Numbered from the stretch's first letter, positions 25,676 through 34,758 are shown. The stretch is 64,000 bases of DNA from Pseudomonas sp. Q11 (GCF_024494355.1 NZ_JAKNQY010000024.1:36125-100124); one strand, 5' to 3'. Numbers and translations are program-made. Notes: a model not told the origin generated them from the sequence alone.

Positions 25676-26143
25676 TCATTTGGCGTCTTTGCTAACGGTA
25701 TTGAGCAGGAATTTACCGATAAGGTCCTCAAGCACCAGGGACGACTGCGTATCGTGGATGGTCCCGCCATCCTTGAGCAGGGCTTCTTCCCCGCCGACGC
25801 TGATACCAATGTACTTCTCGCCCAGCAGCCCAGCCGTGAGGATGGACGCAGTGGAGTCAGTCGGCAGGTTATCCACGCGCTTTTCCAGCTGCAGCGTCAC
25901 CCGACCGGTGAAACTGTCGCGGTCCAGATCGATTGCCGTGACCTTGCCGATGGTTACACCAGCCATGGTCACCTTGGCTCTGACCGTCAAACCGGCGATA
26001 TTGTCAAAATAAGCATAAAGTTTATAAGTATCGGTGCTCGCGGTCGGCGCCAGGCCACTGACCCGCAGGGCCAAGAGCAGCAAAGCCAGGATGCCAGCCA
26101 GCAAGAAAAGGCCGACACCGATTTCCAGGGTGCGGTTTTGCAT
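25676..26143 (-). CDS. mlaD: MCE-domain lipid transport protein MlaD
   Basis: MlaD is the inner-membrane-anchored MCE protein that forms a hexameric ring on the Mla transporter. The 155-residue protein has one N-terminal membrane helix (about residues 8-28) and an MCE domain starting YKLYAYFDNIAGLTVRAKV (about 41-59), with the VTMAGVTIGKV strand and the LLGEKYIGISVGG loop. It is shorter than E. coli MlaD (183 residues), mainly at the C-terminus, as in other pseudomonads. Its start overlaps the mlaE stop by one base. Confidence 0.94.
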   Translation of the reverse strand: MQNRTLEIGVGLFLLAGILALLLLALRVSGLAPTASTDTYKLYAYFDNIAGLTVRAKVTMAGVTIGKVTAIDLDRDSFTGRVTLQLEKRVDNLPTDSTASILTAGLLGEKYIGISVGGEEALLKDGGTIHDTQSSLVLEDLIGKFLLNTVSKDAK

Positions 26144-26940
26144 CAGAAATCTCCAAACATCAAGGCGGTCAGAATAAAGTCAAGGCCCAGGACCGCCAGC
26201 GAGGCGTACACCACGGTCTTGGTTGTGGCTCGGCTGATCCCCTCTGACGTGGGCTCACAGTCATAGCCTTGAAACACGGCGATCCAGGTCACCACGAAAG
26301 CGAATACGGCACTTTTGATGACGCCGTTGAGCACGTCGTCGAGGAAGTCGACGCTGTTCTGCATGTTGGACCAGTAGGAACCTTCGTAGACCCCCAGCCA
26401 GTCGACGGCCACCCAAGAGCCGCCCCAGATCCCCACGACGCTGAAGATTATCGCCAGCACCGGCAGGGAAATGAAGCCGGCCCACAGGCGCGGGGCAATA
26501 ATGTATTTAAGCGGGTCGACACCGATCATTTCCAGACTGGACAATTGCTCGGTGGACTTCATGTTGCCGATTTCAGCCGTCAGCGCCGAACCGGCGCGCC
26601 CGGCAAACAGCAGCGCAGTCACCACGGGGCCGAGCTCGCGCAACAGGGTCAGCGCAACCATCTGCCCGACAGCCTGCTCCGAGCCATAGCTGGACAGGAT
26701 GCTGAAGCCCTGCAGCGCCAGTACCATGCCGATGAAGATCCCGGAGACCACGATGATCACCAGGGACATCACGCCTACCGAGTGCAACTGCTTCACCAGC
26801 AGACCAAAACCGCCGCCTGTCGAATTACGGCCAAACAGGGCGTGCATCAGAAACAGCGAGGAACGGCCCAGCACTGCCACCACATCGATGCCGGAACGAC
26901 CGAACAGGCGAATTTTTTCTATCAGTGACTTCTTGCGCAT
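26143..26940 (-). CDS. mlaE: Phospholipid ABC transporter permease MlaE
   Basis: MlaE is the permease of the Mla transporter. The 265-residue protein has five or six hydrophobic segments and the family blocks LTLLRELGPVVTALLFAGRAGSALTAEIG (residues about 97-125) and MKSTEQLSSLEMIGVDPLKYIIAPR. Its start codon overlaps the mlaF stop by one base. The orthologous system maintains outer-membrane lipid asymmetry and affects solvent tolerance. Confidence 0.95.
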   Translation of the reverse strand: MRKKSLIEKIRLFGRSGIDVVAVLGRSSLFLMHALFGRNSTGGGFGLLVKQLHSVGVMSLVIIVVSGIFIGMVLALQGFSILSSYGSEQAVGQMVALTLLRELGPVVTALLFAGRAGSALTAEIGNMKSTEQLSSLEMIGVDPLKYIIAPRLWAGFISLPVLAIIFSVVGIWGGSWVAVDWLGVYEGSYWSNMQNSVDFLDDVLNGVIKSAVFAFVVTWIAVFQGYDCEPTSEGISRATTKTVVYASLAVLGLDFILTALMFGDF

Positions 26941-27749
26941 CAGCGCTTCCCCAGCAGATCAGTACGGTAATCCGTGGCCGGAAAATGGAACGCCACAGGT
27001 CCGTCCGGATCACCCTTCATGAATTGACGAATGCGCGGGCTGTCCGAAGCCTTCAGCTCTTGGGGCGTGCCCTGCCCCAGCACCTGGCCATCGCCGAGGA
27101 CATAGATGTAGTCCGCAATGCTCGCAGTTTCGGCCAGATCGTGGGACACCACGATGCTGGTGATGCCCAGCGCGTCGTTGAGCAGGCGGATCAGGCGCAC
27201 CAGCACGCCCATGGCGATCGGGTCCTGGCCGACGAAGGGTTCGTCATACATGAGAATCTTCGGGTCCAGGGCAATCGCCCGGGCCAGCGCGACCCGGCGC
27301 TTCATGCCACCGGACAGCTCGTCCGGCATCAAATCGAGGGCGCCACGCAACCCGACCGCCTGCAATTTGAGCAGGACGATGTCGCGAATCATCTCTTCCG
27401 GCAGGTCGGTATGGACCCGCAACGGGAACGCCACATTCTCGAACACATCGAGATCAGTGAACAGCGCGCCACTCTGGAACAGCACGCCCATGTGTTTGCG
27501 CGCATCGAACAGATCACTGCGCGACAGCTTTGGAAGATTCTGCCCATTGACCCAGACTTCGCCGGCACTGGGGCGCAGCTGTGCGCCCATCAGCCGCAAC
27601 AGCGTGGTCTTGCCGCACCCGGAAGGCCCCATGATGCCGGTTACCTTGCCGCGGGGAATGCGGATATCGATGTCATTGAAAATGCTGCGCGTCCCTCGCT
27701 TGAAGGACAGTCCCTTCAGCTCGACCGCGTAGGCGTTGTCGGCACTCAT
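26940..27749 (-). CDS. mlaF: Phospholipid ABC transporter ATPase MlaF
   Basis: MlaF powers the Mla transporter. The 269-residue protein has Walker A GPSGCGKTTLL near residue 42, the Q-loop FQSGALFTDLDVFENV near 91, the ABC signature LSGGMKRRVALARA near 145-158, Walker B ILMYDEPFVGQDP near 168-180 and the H-loop VVSHDL near 203. It is the first gene of mlaFEDCB and is divergent from kdsD, so its promoter lies in 27750-28024. Confidence 0.96.
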   Translation of the reverse strand: MSADNAYAVELKGLSFKRGTRSIFNDIDIRIPRGKVTGIMGPSGCGKTTLLRLMGAQLRPSAGEVWVNGQNLPKLSRSDLFDARKHMGVLFQSGALFTDLDVFENVAFPLRVHTDLPEEMIRDIVLLKLQAVGLRGALDLMPDELSGGMKRRVALARAIALDPKILMYDEPFVGQDPIAMGVLVRLIRLLNDALGITSIVVSHDLAETASIADYIYVLGDGQVLGQGTPQELKASDSPRIRQFMKGDPDGPVAFHFPATDYRTDLLGKR

Positions 27750-27984
27750 CTAAACTCCTTGCGATGCAGCCTCACATCCGAATGCCCTGGCCAATCGGCA
27801 AACGCCGTACTGCCGGGCACCCGAACCGGCGGCGAACTATATCACTGCAACAGCCAAGCGCCCAAGGCCCAAGCCGGTGCCCGTTCAGTCCGGATACAGG
27901 TAAAAGGCGACACTTTGTGTCAAGCCATGTGAATCGTTCGAACAAAGCATGACGAACAAACGTGAGGGAATTGCTCATTGCCGC

Positions 27985-27990
27985 TATAAT
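27985..27990 (+). promoter_or_regulatory. Candidate -10 element (TATAAT) upstream of kdsD
   Basis: A perfect TATAAT lies 34 bases before the kdsD ATG in the mlaF-kdsD divergent region. No good -35 hexamer is found at 16-18 bp spacing, so the call rests on the -10 alone. Confidence 0.35.
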
Positions 27991-28024
27991 CGCCGCCTTT
28001 TCATCGGCCCATACGATCTCTGAC

Positions 28025-28999
28025 ATGAACCAAACCAGCGACCTGATTCAATCGGCACAACGTACCATTCGCCTCGAGCTCGAAGCCGTACAAGGCTTGC
28101 TGCCCCATATCGACGCTGATTTCGTACGCGCCTGCGAGATGATTCTGGCTAGCAAGGGTCGGGTGGTCGTGGTCGGCATGGGTAAGTCCGGCCACATCGG
28201 CAACAAGATCGCCGCCACCCTGGCCAGCACGGGCACTCCGGCGTTTTTTGTCCACCCGGCCGAAGCCAGCCACGGTGACATGGGCATGATCACCCGGGAA
28301 GACATCATCCTGGCCCTGTCCAACTCCGGCTCCACCAATGAGATCATTACATTGCTGCCGCTGATCAAGCGCCTGGGCATCCAACTGATCAGCGTTACCG
28401 GCAACCCGGATTCGGCCCTGGCCAAAGCCGCCGAGGTGAATCTCAATGTTCATGTCGAGCACGAAGCCTGCCCGTTGAACCTGGCGCCGACCTCCTCCAC
28501 CACCGCCACCCTGGTCATGGGCGATGCCCTGGCCGTGGCCCTGCTGGAAGCCAGGGGGTTTACCGCTGAAGATTTCGCCTTCTCCCACCCCGGCGGCGCC
28601 TTGGGCCGTCGTCTGCTGCTGAAAGTCGAAAACGTGATGCACGCAGGCCAGGAGTTGCCACAAGTGCAACGCGGCACGCTGCTCAAGGATGCACTCATGG
28701 AAATGACCCGCAAGGGCCTGGGTATGACGGTCATTATCGAAGCCGACGGCAAACTCGCCGGAATCTTCACCGACGGTGACCTGCGTCGCACCCTGGACCA
28801 CTCCATCGACATTCACAGCGCGACCATCGAGCAAGTCATGACGCCACACGGCAAGACTGCCCGCGCCGAAATGCTCGCCGCCGAGGCCTTGAAAATCATG
28901 GAAGACCATAAGATCAGCGCCCTGGTGGTGGTCGACGACGAAGACCGCCCGGTGGGCGCCCTGAACATGCACGACTTGCTGCGTGCGGGAGTCATGTAA
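28025..28999 (+). CDS. kdsD: Arabinose-5-phosphate isomerase
   Basis: KdsD converts ribulose 5-phosphate to arabinose 5-phosphate, the first precursor of Kdo for lipopolysaccharide. The 324-residue protein has a SIS isomerase domain (about residues 35-180; VVGMGKSGHIGNKIAATLASTG is split across 54-75; SNSGSTNEI near 101) and two C-terminal CBS domains (about 205-324). The start at 28025 fits the family; the longer frame upstream crosses the promoter. KdsC starts on the next base after its stop. Confidence 0.96.
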   Translation: MNQTSDLIQSAQRTIRLELEAVQGLLPHIDADFVRACEMILASKGRVVVVGMGKSGHIGNKIAATLASTGTPAFFVHPAEASHGDMGMITREDIILALSNSGSTNEIITLLPLIKRLGIQLISVTGNPDSALAKAAEVNLNVHVEHEACPLNLAPTSSTTATLVMGDALAVALLEARGFTAEDFAFSHPGGALGRRLLLKVENVMHAGQELPQVQRGTLLKDALMEMTRKGLGMTVIIEADGKLAGIFTDGDLRRTLDHSIDIHSATIEQVMTPHGKTARAEMLAAEALKIMEDHKISALVVVDDEDRPVGALNMHDLLRAGVM

Positions 29000-29524
29000 A
29001 TGAACACAGACCTGCTGCAACGTGGCAAAGCGATCAAACTGGCCGTGTTCGACGTGGATGGTGTCCTGACCGACGGCCGCCTTTATTTCCTCGAAGACGG
29101 CAGCGAATTCAAGACCTTCAATACCCTCGATGGCCAGGGCATCAAGATGCTGATGGCCGCTGGAGTGCAAACCGCCATCATCAGCGGACGCAAGACCCCG
29201 GTGGTCGAGCGGCGCGCGAAGAATCTCGGCATTCCCCACCTTTATCAGGGACGCGAAGATAAACTGGTGGTTCTGGACGAGCTTCTGGGCCAACTCAACC
29301 TAAGCTACGAACAGGTCGCCTACCTTGGTGACGACCTGCCGGACTTGCCGGTGATCCGCCGGGTCGGCCTGGGCATGGCGGTGGCAAACGCGGCCGGCTT
29401 TGTGCGCGAGCACGCCCACGGCATCACCACGGCGCGAGGCGGTGAAGGTGCGGCTCGTGAATTCTGTGAACTGATCCTGCGCGCCCAAGGCCGCCTCGAG
29501 GCGGCTAACGCCGCGTATCTGTGA
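29000..29524 (+). CDS. kdsC: 3-deoxy-D-manno-octulosonate 8-phosphate phosphatase
   Basis: KdsC is a HAD-family phosphatase that releases Kdo from Kdo 8-phosphate. The 174-residue protein has the nucleophile motif FDVDGVLTDGRLYF near residues 18-31, motif II IISGRKTPVVERR near 60-72, and the motif III/IV GDDLPDLPVI near 112. It is a small C0-type HAD protein that forms a tetramer in the known family. It sits between kdsD and lptC in one operon. Confidence 0.96.
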   Translation: MNTDLLQRGKAIKLAVFDVDGVLTDGRLYFLEDGSEFKTFNTLDGQGIKMLMAAGVQTAIISGRKTPVVERRAKNLGIPHLYQGREDKLVVLDELLGQLNLSYEQVAYLGDDLPDLPVIRRVGLGMAVANAAGFVREHAHGITTARGGEGAAREFCELILRAQGRLEAANAAYL

Positions 29525-29531
29525 GCCATTT

Positions 29532-30104
29532 ATGCTGAGCAAGAAAATTCGCACCGTCGTGGTGTTCGGCTGCATCGCAGCGATTTTCGCGGCGGTGGGC
29601 TATTGGAACATCAGCCCGGAACGCTTCCTCGACCGGCCTGCGGTCAAGGTCCAGGAAAACGATATCGACTGGTATGCGACCAACACGCATACCCTGCAAT
29701 ACCTGCCCGATGGCAAGCTGCAGTATGAAATGACGTCCGACAAGGTCGACCACGTCAAGGCCAGCGAGATCACACTGGTCACCAAGCCAGACCTGAACAT
29801 GTTTCGCGGCACCGAGTTTCCGTGGCATGTGCAGAGCGAGCGCGCCGAAGTCAATCCCGACGGGACCGAGGTAGAGCTGATTGACTCGGTACGCATCGCG
29901 CGAACCGATGAGAAAAACCGCACCACCATCATCACCAGCAGTCGTATGACAGTCTTCCCGCAGCGAGAATATGCGCAGACCGAGCAACCCGTTAGAATCG
30001 ACGGTGCCGGTGGTGTATCGACCGGCACGGGAATGAAAGCGTATCTGAAGGAAAGCAGGATACACCTGCTATCGAACGTAAGAGGACAGTATGAAGCTCG
30101 CTAA
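29532..30104 (+). CDS. lptC: LPS export protein LptC
   Basis: LptC is the single-span inner-membrane protein that takes LPS from LptBFG and hands it to LptA. The 190-residue protein has an N-terminal membrane helix (about 7-25) and a periplasmic beta-jellyroll domain (QYLPDGKLQYEMTSDKVDH near 56-74; TSSRMTVFPQREYAQTEQPV near 136-155, split by family variation). Its 3' end overlaps the lptA start by 14 bases, indicating translational coupling. Confidence 0.93.
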   Translation: MLSKKIRTVVVFGCIAAIFAAVGYWNISPERFLDRPAVKVQENDIDWYATNTHTLQYLPDGKLQYEMTSDKVDHVKASEITLVTKPDLNMFRGTEFPWHVQSERAEVNPDGTEVELIDSVRIARTDEKNRTTIITSSRMTVFPQREYAQTEQPVRIDGAGGVSTGTGMKAYLKESRIHLLSNVRGQYEAR

Positions 30105-30639
30105 AACCCTCCCTATTTTGCTCAGTCTGGGCGCAGCACTGGGAAGCGCGAGCGCCTGGGCCCTCCCGACCGACCGCGACCAGCCTATCCGCATCCAGGC
30201 CGACGATGCCCAACTGGACGACAAGAACGGTGTGGCCACCTACAAGGGTGACGTGATCATCACCCAGGGCTCGATGAAGGTCACCGGCAATACCGTGACC
30301 ATCACCCGTACCCAGTCCGGCGATATCGACGTGGTGACTTCGGTGGGCAACCTGGCCTACTTCGAGCAGATGCAAACCGCAGGCGACACCAAGCCGGTGC
30401 AGGGCTATGGGGTGACCATCCAGTATCACGCTGCCAAAGACCGCGTCGTACTGATCGATCGCGCCAAGGTTATCGACAAGGACGGCAACACCACCCAGGG
30501 CGAGAAAATCGTCTACGACACGAACAAAAAGCTGGCCAGCGCCGGTCGTGCCACTGGCAGCAAGGTCACCGAGCAGCGTCCACGGATCGACATGGTCATC
30601 CAGCCGAAAAAGAAAACCGACGAGCAGAAGGCCCAGTAA
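30091..30639 (+). CDS. lptA: LPS periplasmic bridge protein LptA
   Basis: LptA polymerises head to tail to form the periplasmic bridge for LPS. The 182-residue protein has a signal peptide (about 1-25, ending SAWA), then the OstA-like jellyroll domain: DQPIRIQADDAQLDDKNG near 29-46, ATYKGDVIITQGSMKVTG near 49-66, and a Lys-rich C-terminus (QPKKKTDEQKAQ). AGAGG lies a few bases before the ATG. Its stop codon TAA shares its last A with the lptB ATG. Confidence 0.95.
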   Translation: MKLAKTLPILLSLGAALGSASAWALPTDRDQPIRIQADDAQLDDKNGVATYKGDVIITQGSMKVTGNTVTITRTQSGDIDVVTSVGNLAYFEQMQTAGDTKPVQGYGVTIQYHAAKDRVVLIDRAKVIDKDGNTTQGEKIVYDTNKKLASAGRATGSKVTEQRPRIDMVIQPKKKTDEQKAQ

Positions 30640-31364
30640 TGGCAACTCTGAAAGCTCAGCACCTGGCCAAGAGCTACAAGAGCCGTCAAGTCGTGCGCGA
30701 TGTCAGCCTGTCCATCGACAGCGGCCAGATCGTCGGCCTGCTCGGCCCCAACGGCGCGGGCAAGACCACCTGCTTCTACATGATCGTCGGCCTGGTCCGG
30801 GCCGATCAGGGCCGCGTGCTGATCGACGACCTGGACGTCAGCCACCAGCCGATGCATGGTCGGGCGAAGGCCGGTATCGGCTATCTGCCGCAAGAAGCGT
30901 CGATCTTCCGCAAACTGTCGGTTGCCGACAACATCATGGCGATCCTGGAAACCCGCAAGGAACTTGACAAGGCCGGCCGCCGCCAGGAGCTGGAAAGCCT
31001 GCTGCAGGAATTCCACATCAGCCACATCCGCGACAACCTGGGCATGAGCCTGTCCGGTGGTGAACGGCGCCGCGTGGAAATCGCTCGCGCCTTGGCCACC
31101 GCACCGAAATTCATCCTGCTGGACGAACCATTTGCCGGCGTGGACCCGATTTCGGTGGGCGATATCAAGCAGATCATCCACCATCTCAAGGCCAAAGGCA
31201 TCGGTGTACTGATCACCGACCATAACGTACGCGAGACGCTGGATATCTGTGAAACCGCCTATATCGTCAATGACGGCCAGCTGATTGCCGAAGGTGACTC
31301 CGCGACCATCCTGGCCAATGAACTGGTCAAGGAAGTGTATTTGGGCCATGAGTTCCGCCTGTAA
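30639..31364 (+). CDS. lptB: LPS export ABC transporter ATPase LptB
   Basis: LptB is the ATPase that powers LPS extraction through LptFG. The 241-residue protein has Walker A GPNGAGKTT near 38, the Q-loop YLPQEASIF near 84, signature LSGGERRRVEIARA near 139, Walker B FILLDEPFAGVDPI near 159 and the H-loop ITDHNV near 193. lptF and lptG are not in the window. rpoN follows after a gap holding two hairpins. Confidence 0.97.
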   Translation: MATLKAQHLAKSYKSRQVVRDVSLSIDSGQIVGLLGPNGAGKTTCFYMIVGLVRADQGRVLIDDLDVSHQPMHGRAKAGIGYLPQEASIFRKLSVADNIMAILETRKELDKAGRRQELESLLQEFHISHIRDNLGMSLSGGERRRVEIARALATAPKFILLDEPFAGVDPISVGDIKQIIHHLKAKGIGVLITDHNVRETLDICETAYIVNDGQLIAEGDSATILANELVKEVYLGHEFRL

Positions 31365-31390
31365 GCGAAAAGTGTCTGGTCAATCGCCCC

Positions 31391-31418
31391 GGCGTCGCTA
31401 TTTTTATTACGCGACGCC
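31391..31418. other. Inverted repeat after lptB
   Basis: GGCGTCGC-(12 nt)-GCGACGCC is a perfect 8-bp stem with an AT-rich loop. There is no T run after the stem, so it is not a standard terminator; it may protect the lptB message end or pause polymerase. Confidence 0.5.
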
Positions 31419-31444
31419 CTAGGCAAACACTTCAGTTTCAGGCA

Positions 31445-31476
31445 TATAATTTGCTTAAGTTTGGCGCTTCGGCGCC
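31445..31476 (+). promoter_or_regulatory. Candidate rpoN promoter -10 and UUCG hairpin leader
   Basis: A perfect TATAAT (31445-31450) lies 78 bp before rpoN, followed by the stem-loop GGCGC-TTCG-GCGCC (31463-31476), a very stable tetraloop that would be near the 5' end of the transcript. A matching -35 is not clear. Confidence 0.35.
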
Positions 31477-31527
31477 CTGTAGTGGATGGCGCATGTGCGC
31501 CGGCGAATAAGGTGTTAAGCCCCAGCC

Positions 31528-33021
31528 ATGAAACCATCGCTAGTCTTGAGAATGGGCCAGCAGCTGACGATGACACCTCAGCTGCAACAGGCCATCCGCC
31601 TGCTCCAATTGTCGACCCTGGACCTGCAACAGGAAATCCAGGAGGCCCTGGAGTCCAATCCGATGCTCGAACGCCAGGAAGAAGGCGACGACTTCGAAAA
31701 CAGCGATCCGCTGGCCGATAACATCGAGCAAAAGACCAACACCGAAATCCCGGAACCGTCCTACCAGGAAACCGCCCCGACGGTGGATAACCTCGAGGAT
31801 GGCGAATGGAATGAGCGCATCCCCAACGACCTGCCCGTGGACACGGCCTGGGAAGACGTCTACCAGACCAGCGCCAGCAGCCTGCCCAGCAGCGATGACG
31901 ACGAGTGGGACTTCACCACTCGCACCTCCACCGGCGAAAGCCTGCAGAGCCACTTGCTGTGGCAACTGAACCTGGCGCCGATGTCCGACACCGATCGTCT
32001 GATCGCCGTGACCCTGATCGACTGCATTAACAATCAGGGCTACCTGGACGAGACGCTCGAAGAAATTCTCGAAGCTTTCGACCCCGAACTGGACATTGAG
32101 CTGGACGAGATCGAAGCGGTCCTGCACCGCATTCAGCAGTTCGAACCAGCCGGCATCGGTGCCCGCAACCTGGGCGAGTGCCTGATGCTGCAATTGCGCC
32201 AGTTGCCCGCCAAGACGCCTTGGCTGGCCGAAGCCAAGCGACTGGTCACCGACTACATCGACTTGCTGGGCGGTCGCGACTACAGCCAGTTGATGCGTCG
32301 CATGAAGCTCAAGGAAGATGAACTGCGCCAGGTGATCGAACTGGTCCAGAGCCTCAACCCGCGCCCCGGCTCGCAAATCGAGTCCACCGAACCCGAATAC
32401 GTGGTTCCCGACGTGATCGTGCGCAAGCACAACGACCGCTGGCTGGTGGAACTGAACCAGGAGTCGATGCCCAAGCTGCGGGTCAACGCCCAGTACGCCG
32501 GCTTCGTAAAACGCGCCGACACCAGCGCCGACAACACCTTCATGCGCAACCAGTTGCAGGAAGCGCGCTGGTTCATCAAGAGCCTGCAAAGCCGCAACGA
32601 AACCCTGATGAAAGTAGCCACCCAGATCGTCGAGCATCAGCGCGGTTTCCTGGAATACGGCGACGAAGCGATGAAACCGTTGGTCCTGCACGACATTGCC
32701 GAAGCAGTGGGCATGCACGAATCAACCATTTCACGGGTGACCACCCAGAAATTCATGCATACCCCACGGGGTATCTATGAACTGAAATACTTTTTCTCCA
32801 GCCACGTCAGCACCTCCGAAGGCGGCGAATGCTCGTCCACAGCCATCCGCGCGATCATCAAAAAACTGGTGGCAGCGGAAAATCAGAAAAAGCCGTTGAG
32901 TGACAGCAAGATCGCTGGTTTACTGGAGGCACAAGGCATTCAGGTGGCCCGCCGTACCGTCGCCAAATACCGCGAATCCCTCGGGATCGCGCCTTCGAGC
33001 GAACGCAAGCGGTTGATGTAA
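31528..33021 (+). CDS. rpoN: RNA polymerase sigma-54 factor
   Basis: RpoN directs transcription from -24/-12 promoters together with enhancer-binding ATPases, controlling nitrogen use, motility and other traits. The 497-residue protein has region I (LRMGQQLTMTPQLQQAIRLLQ, about residues 5-25), an acidic region II (about 50-130), the core-binding domain (about 135-320), the promoter-binding helix-turn-helix (VGMHESTISRVTTQKF near 392-407) and the C-terminal RpoN box ARRTVAKYRE near 473-482. The order lptB-rpoN-hpf-ptsN-rapZ-ptsO is conserved in pseudomonads. Confidence 0.98.
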   Translation: MKPSLVLRMGQQLTMTPQLQQAIRLLQLSTLDLQQEIQEALESNPMLERQEEGDDFENSDPLADNIEQKTNTEIPEPSYQETAPTVDNLEDGEWNERIPNDLPVDTAWEDVYQTSASSLPSSDDDEWDFTTRTSTGESLQSHLLWQLNLAPMSDTDRLIAVTLIDCINNQGYLDETLEEILEAFDPELDIELDEIEAVLHRIQQFEPAGIGARNLGECLMLQLRQLPAKTPWLAEAKRLVTDYIDLLGGRDYSQLMRRMKLKEDELRQVIELVQSLNPRPGSQIESTEPEYVVPDVIVRKHNDRWLVELNQESMPKLRVNAQYAGFVKRADTSADNTFMRNQLQEARWFIKSLQSRNETLMKVATQIVEHQRGFLEYGDEAMKPLVLHDIAEAVGMHESTISRVTTQKFMHTPRGIYELKYFFSSHVSTSEGGECSSTAIRAIIKKLVAAENQKKPLSDSKIAGLLEAQGIQVARRTVAKYRESLGIAPSSERKRLM

Positions 33022-33045
33022 CAGGCCACGCCACAGCGTTCCAGT

Positions 33046-33065
33046 GGCAGGCATTTCTGCCTGCC
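33046..33065 (+). other. Intercistronic hairpin between rpoN and hpf
   Basis: GGCAGGCA-TTTC-TGCCTGCC is a perfect 8-bp stem with a four-base loop, 33 bp before the hpf start. It lacks a T run and could be an RNA-stability or processing element. Confidence 0.55.
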
Positions 33066-33097
33066 GCTTTATGCACTGGCAACGAAGGAGAAGCTGT

Positions 33098-33406
33098 ATG
33101 CAAGTCAACATCAGTGGACACCAACTGGACGTGACCGAGCCTCTGCGCGAATACATCGGCGAGAAACTCGAACGATTGGAAAGGCATTTCGACAAGATCA
33201 CCAACGTGCAAGTCACGATGAACGTCGAGAAGCTGCTGCAGAAAATCGAAGCCACGCTGCATATCCCCGGCGGAGAAGTGGTTGCCAACGCTGCACATGA
33301 AGACATGTATGCCGCGATTGACCTGCTGACCGACAAGCTGGATCGCCAACTCAAAAAGCATAAGGAAAAGACCCAGAGTGTCCTCCAAGGCGCAACCGGT
33401 CGTTAA
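33098..33406 (+). CDS. hpf: Ribosome hibernation promoting factor, short form
   Basis: A 102-residue HPF/YhbH protein that binds the small ribosomal subunit in stationary phase and promotes inactive dimers. The sequence covers the single S30AE domain (MQVNISGHQLDVTEPLREYI at the N-terminus, then KLERLERHFDKITNVQVTMN), and has no C-terminal extension, so it is the short form. AAGGAG lies eight bases before the ATG at 33098. The gene is set in the rpoN operon. Confidence 0.94.
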   Translation: MQVNISGHQLDVTEPLREYIGEKLERLERHFDKITNVQVTMNVEKLLQKIEATLHIPGGEVVANAAHEDMYAAIDLLTDKLDRQLKKHKEKTQSVLQGATGR

Positions 33407-33418
33407 CCCCCCTAATCC

Positions 33419-33883
33419 ATGATCCGACTAGAATCCATCCTGACCCCCGGCCGTTCCCAGGTGAACGTGCCGGGTGGCAGTAAAAAGAAAGCCCTCGAAC
33501 AAATTGCCAACCTGATCCACCGCGAGGTGCCGGATCTGGAAATGCAGGACGTCTTCGAGGCCCTGTTTGCCCGTGAAAAACTGGGCTCCACCGGGTTTGG
33601 CAACGGTATCGCCATCCCCCACTGTCGCCTCAAGACCTGTACAGCGCCGATCAGTGCACTGCTGCACCTTGAAGCCCCCATAGATTTCGACGCCATCGAC
33701 GGCGCACCGGTCGACCTGCTGTTCGTACTGCTGGTACCGGAAGCGGCGACCGATGCGCACCTTGAGCTGCTGCGCCAGATCGCCAGCATGCTGGACCGCA
33801 AGGAAGTGCGCGAGAAATTGCGCAGCGCACCGAGCAACGGAGCCTTGTATCAGGTTGTCCTGGACGAGCAGAACGGTCATTAA
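33419..33883 (+). CDS. ptsN: PTS IIA-like nitrogen-regulatory protein PtsN (EIIA-Ntr)
   Basis: PtsN is the terminal phosphoacceptor of the nitrogen phosphotransferase system, a regulatory rather than sugar-transport pathway. The 154-residue protein has the EIIA type-2 fold, with the phosphorylated His68 in GNGIAIPHCRLK. It probably receives phosphate from the NPr protein encoded 0.9 kb downstream; the first enzyme, PtsP, is not in this window. The gene lies between hpf and rapZ. Confidence 0.96.
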   Translation: MIRLESILTPGRSQVNVPGGSKKKALEQIANLIHREVPDLEMQDVFEALFAREKLGSTGFGNGIAIPHCRLKTCTAPISALLHLEAPIDFDAIDGAPVDLLFVLLVPEAATDAHLELLRQIASMLDRKEVREKLRSAPSNGALYQVVLDEQNGH

Positions 33884-33885
33884 AC

Positions 33886-34743
33886 ATGCGTATGATCATT
33901 GTCAGCGGACGCTCCGGCTCAGGTAAAAGCACGGCGCTTAACGTGCTTGAGGACAGCGGCTACTACTGCATCGACAATCTGCCAGCCGGCCTGCTGCCGG
34001 AGCTGGCCGAGCGCGCCCTGATCCATACCGAACTGGCGCAACCGTTGGTGGCAGTGTCCATCGATGCACGTAATCTGCCGAGCCACTTGTCGCGCTTCCC
34101 CGAACTGCTCGCGGAAGTACGCAGCCGGCACATCCAGTGCGATGTGCTGTACCTGGATGCCGATGAGGAGACGCTGCTCAAGCGCTTTTCCGAAACCCGC
34201 CGGCGCCATCCCCTGAGTAACGCGAGCCGCTCCCTGGCCGAAGCCATCCATGACGAAAGCCAACTGCTGGGGCCGATCGCCGACCTGGCGGACCTGAAGG
34301 TCAACACCACCCATCTGAACCTGTATCAACTGCGCGACACCATCAAGTTGCGCCTGCTGAACCAGCCGGAACCGGGTACGGCGTTTCTGGTGGAGTCGTT
34401 CGGTTTCAAGCGCGGAATGCCAGTAGACGCCGACCTGGTGTTTGACGTGCGCTGCTTGCCCAACCCCTATTGGAAACCGGAATTGCGCGAGCAATCAGGG
34501 CTCGACCAGCCGGTGATCGACTACCTGACCGCCCAGCCGGATGTCGAGGAAATGTATCAGGATATCTCCAGCTATCTGCTCAAATGGCTGCCGCGTTTTG
34601 CCGCGAGCAACCGCGCCTACGTCACGATAGCCATTGGCTGTACCGGTGGCCATCACCGCTCCGTCTACCTGACCGAACGTTTGGGTCAGCTCCTGCAACA
34701 GTCCCTGAAGAACGTCCAGGTTCGCCACCGCGACCTCAGCTAA
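33886..34743 (+). CDS. rapZ: RNase adapter protein RapZ
   Basis: A 285-residue P-loop protein with Walker A GRSGSGKST at 8-16 and the C-terminal domain containing IGCTGGHHRSVYLTERL near residues 246-262, which binds RNA or metabolite in the E. coli protein. In E. coli RapZ guides RNase E to the small RNA GlmZ to set amino-sugar synthesis; in Pseudomonas its target is less sure. It starts three bases after the ptsN stop. Confidence 0.94.
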   Translation: MRMIIVSGRSGSGKSTALNVLEDSGYYCIDNLPAGLLPELAERALIHTELAQPLVAVSIDARNLPSHLSRFPELLAEVRSRHIQCDVLYLDADEETLLKRFSETRRRHPLSNASRSLAEAIHDESQLLGPIADLADLKVNTTHLNLYQLRDTIKLRLLNQPEPGTAFLVESFGFKRGMPVDADLVFDVRCLPNPYWKPELREQSGLDQPVIDYLTAQPDVEEMYQDISSYLLKWLPRFAASNRAYVTIAIGCTGGHHRSVYLTERLGQLLQQSLKNVQVRHRDLS

Positions 34744-34758
34744 AGGATTCACATCGCG

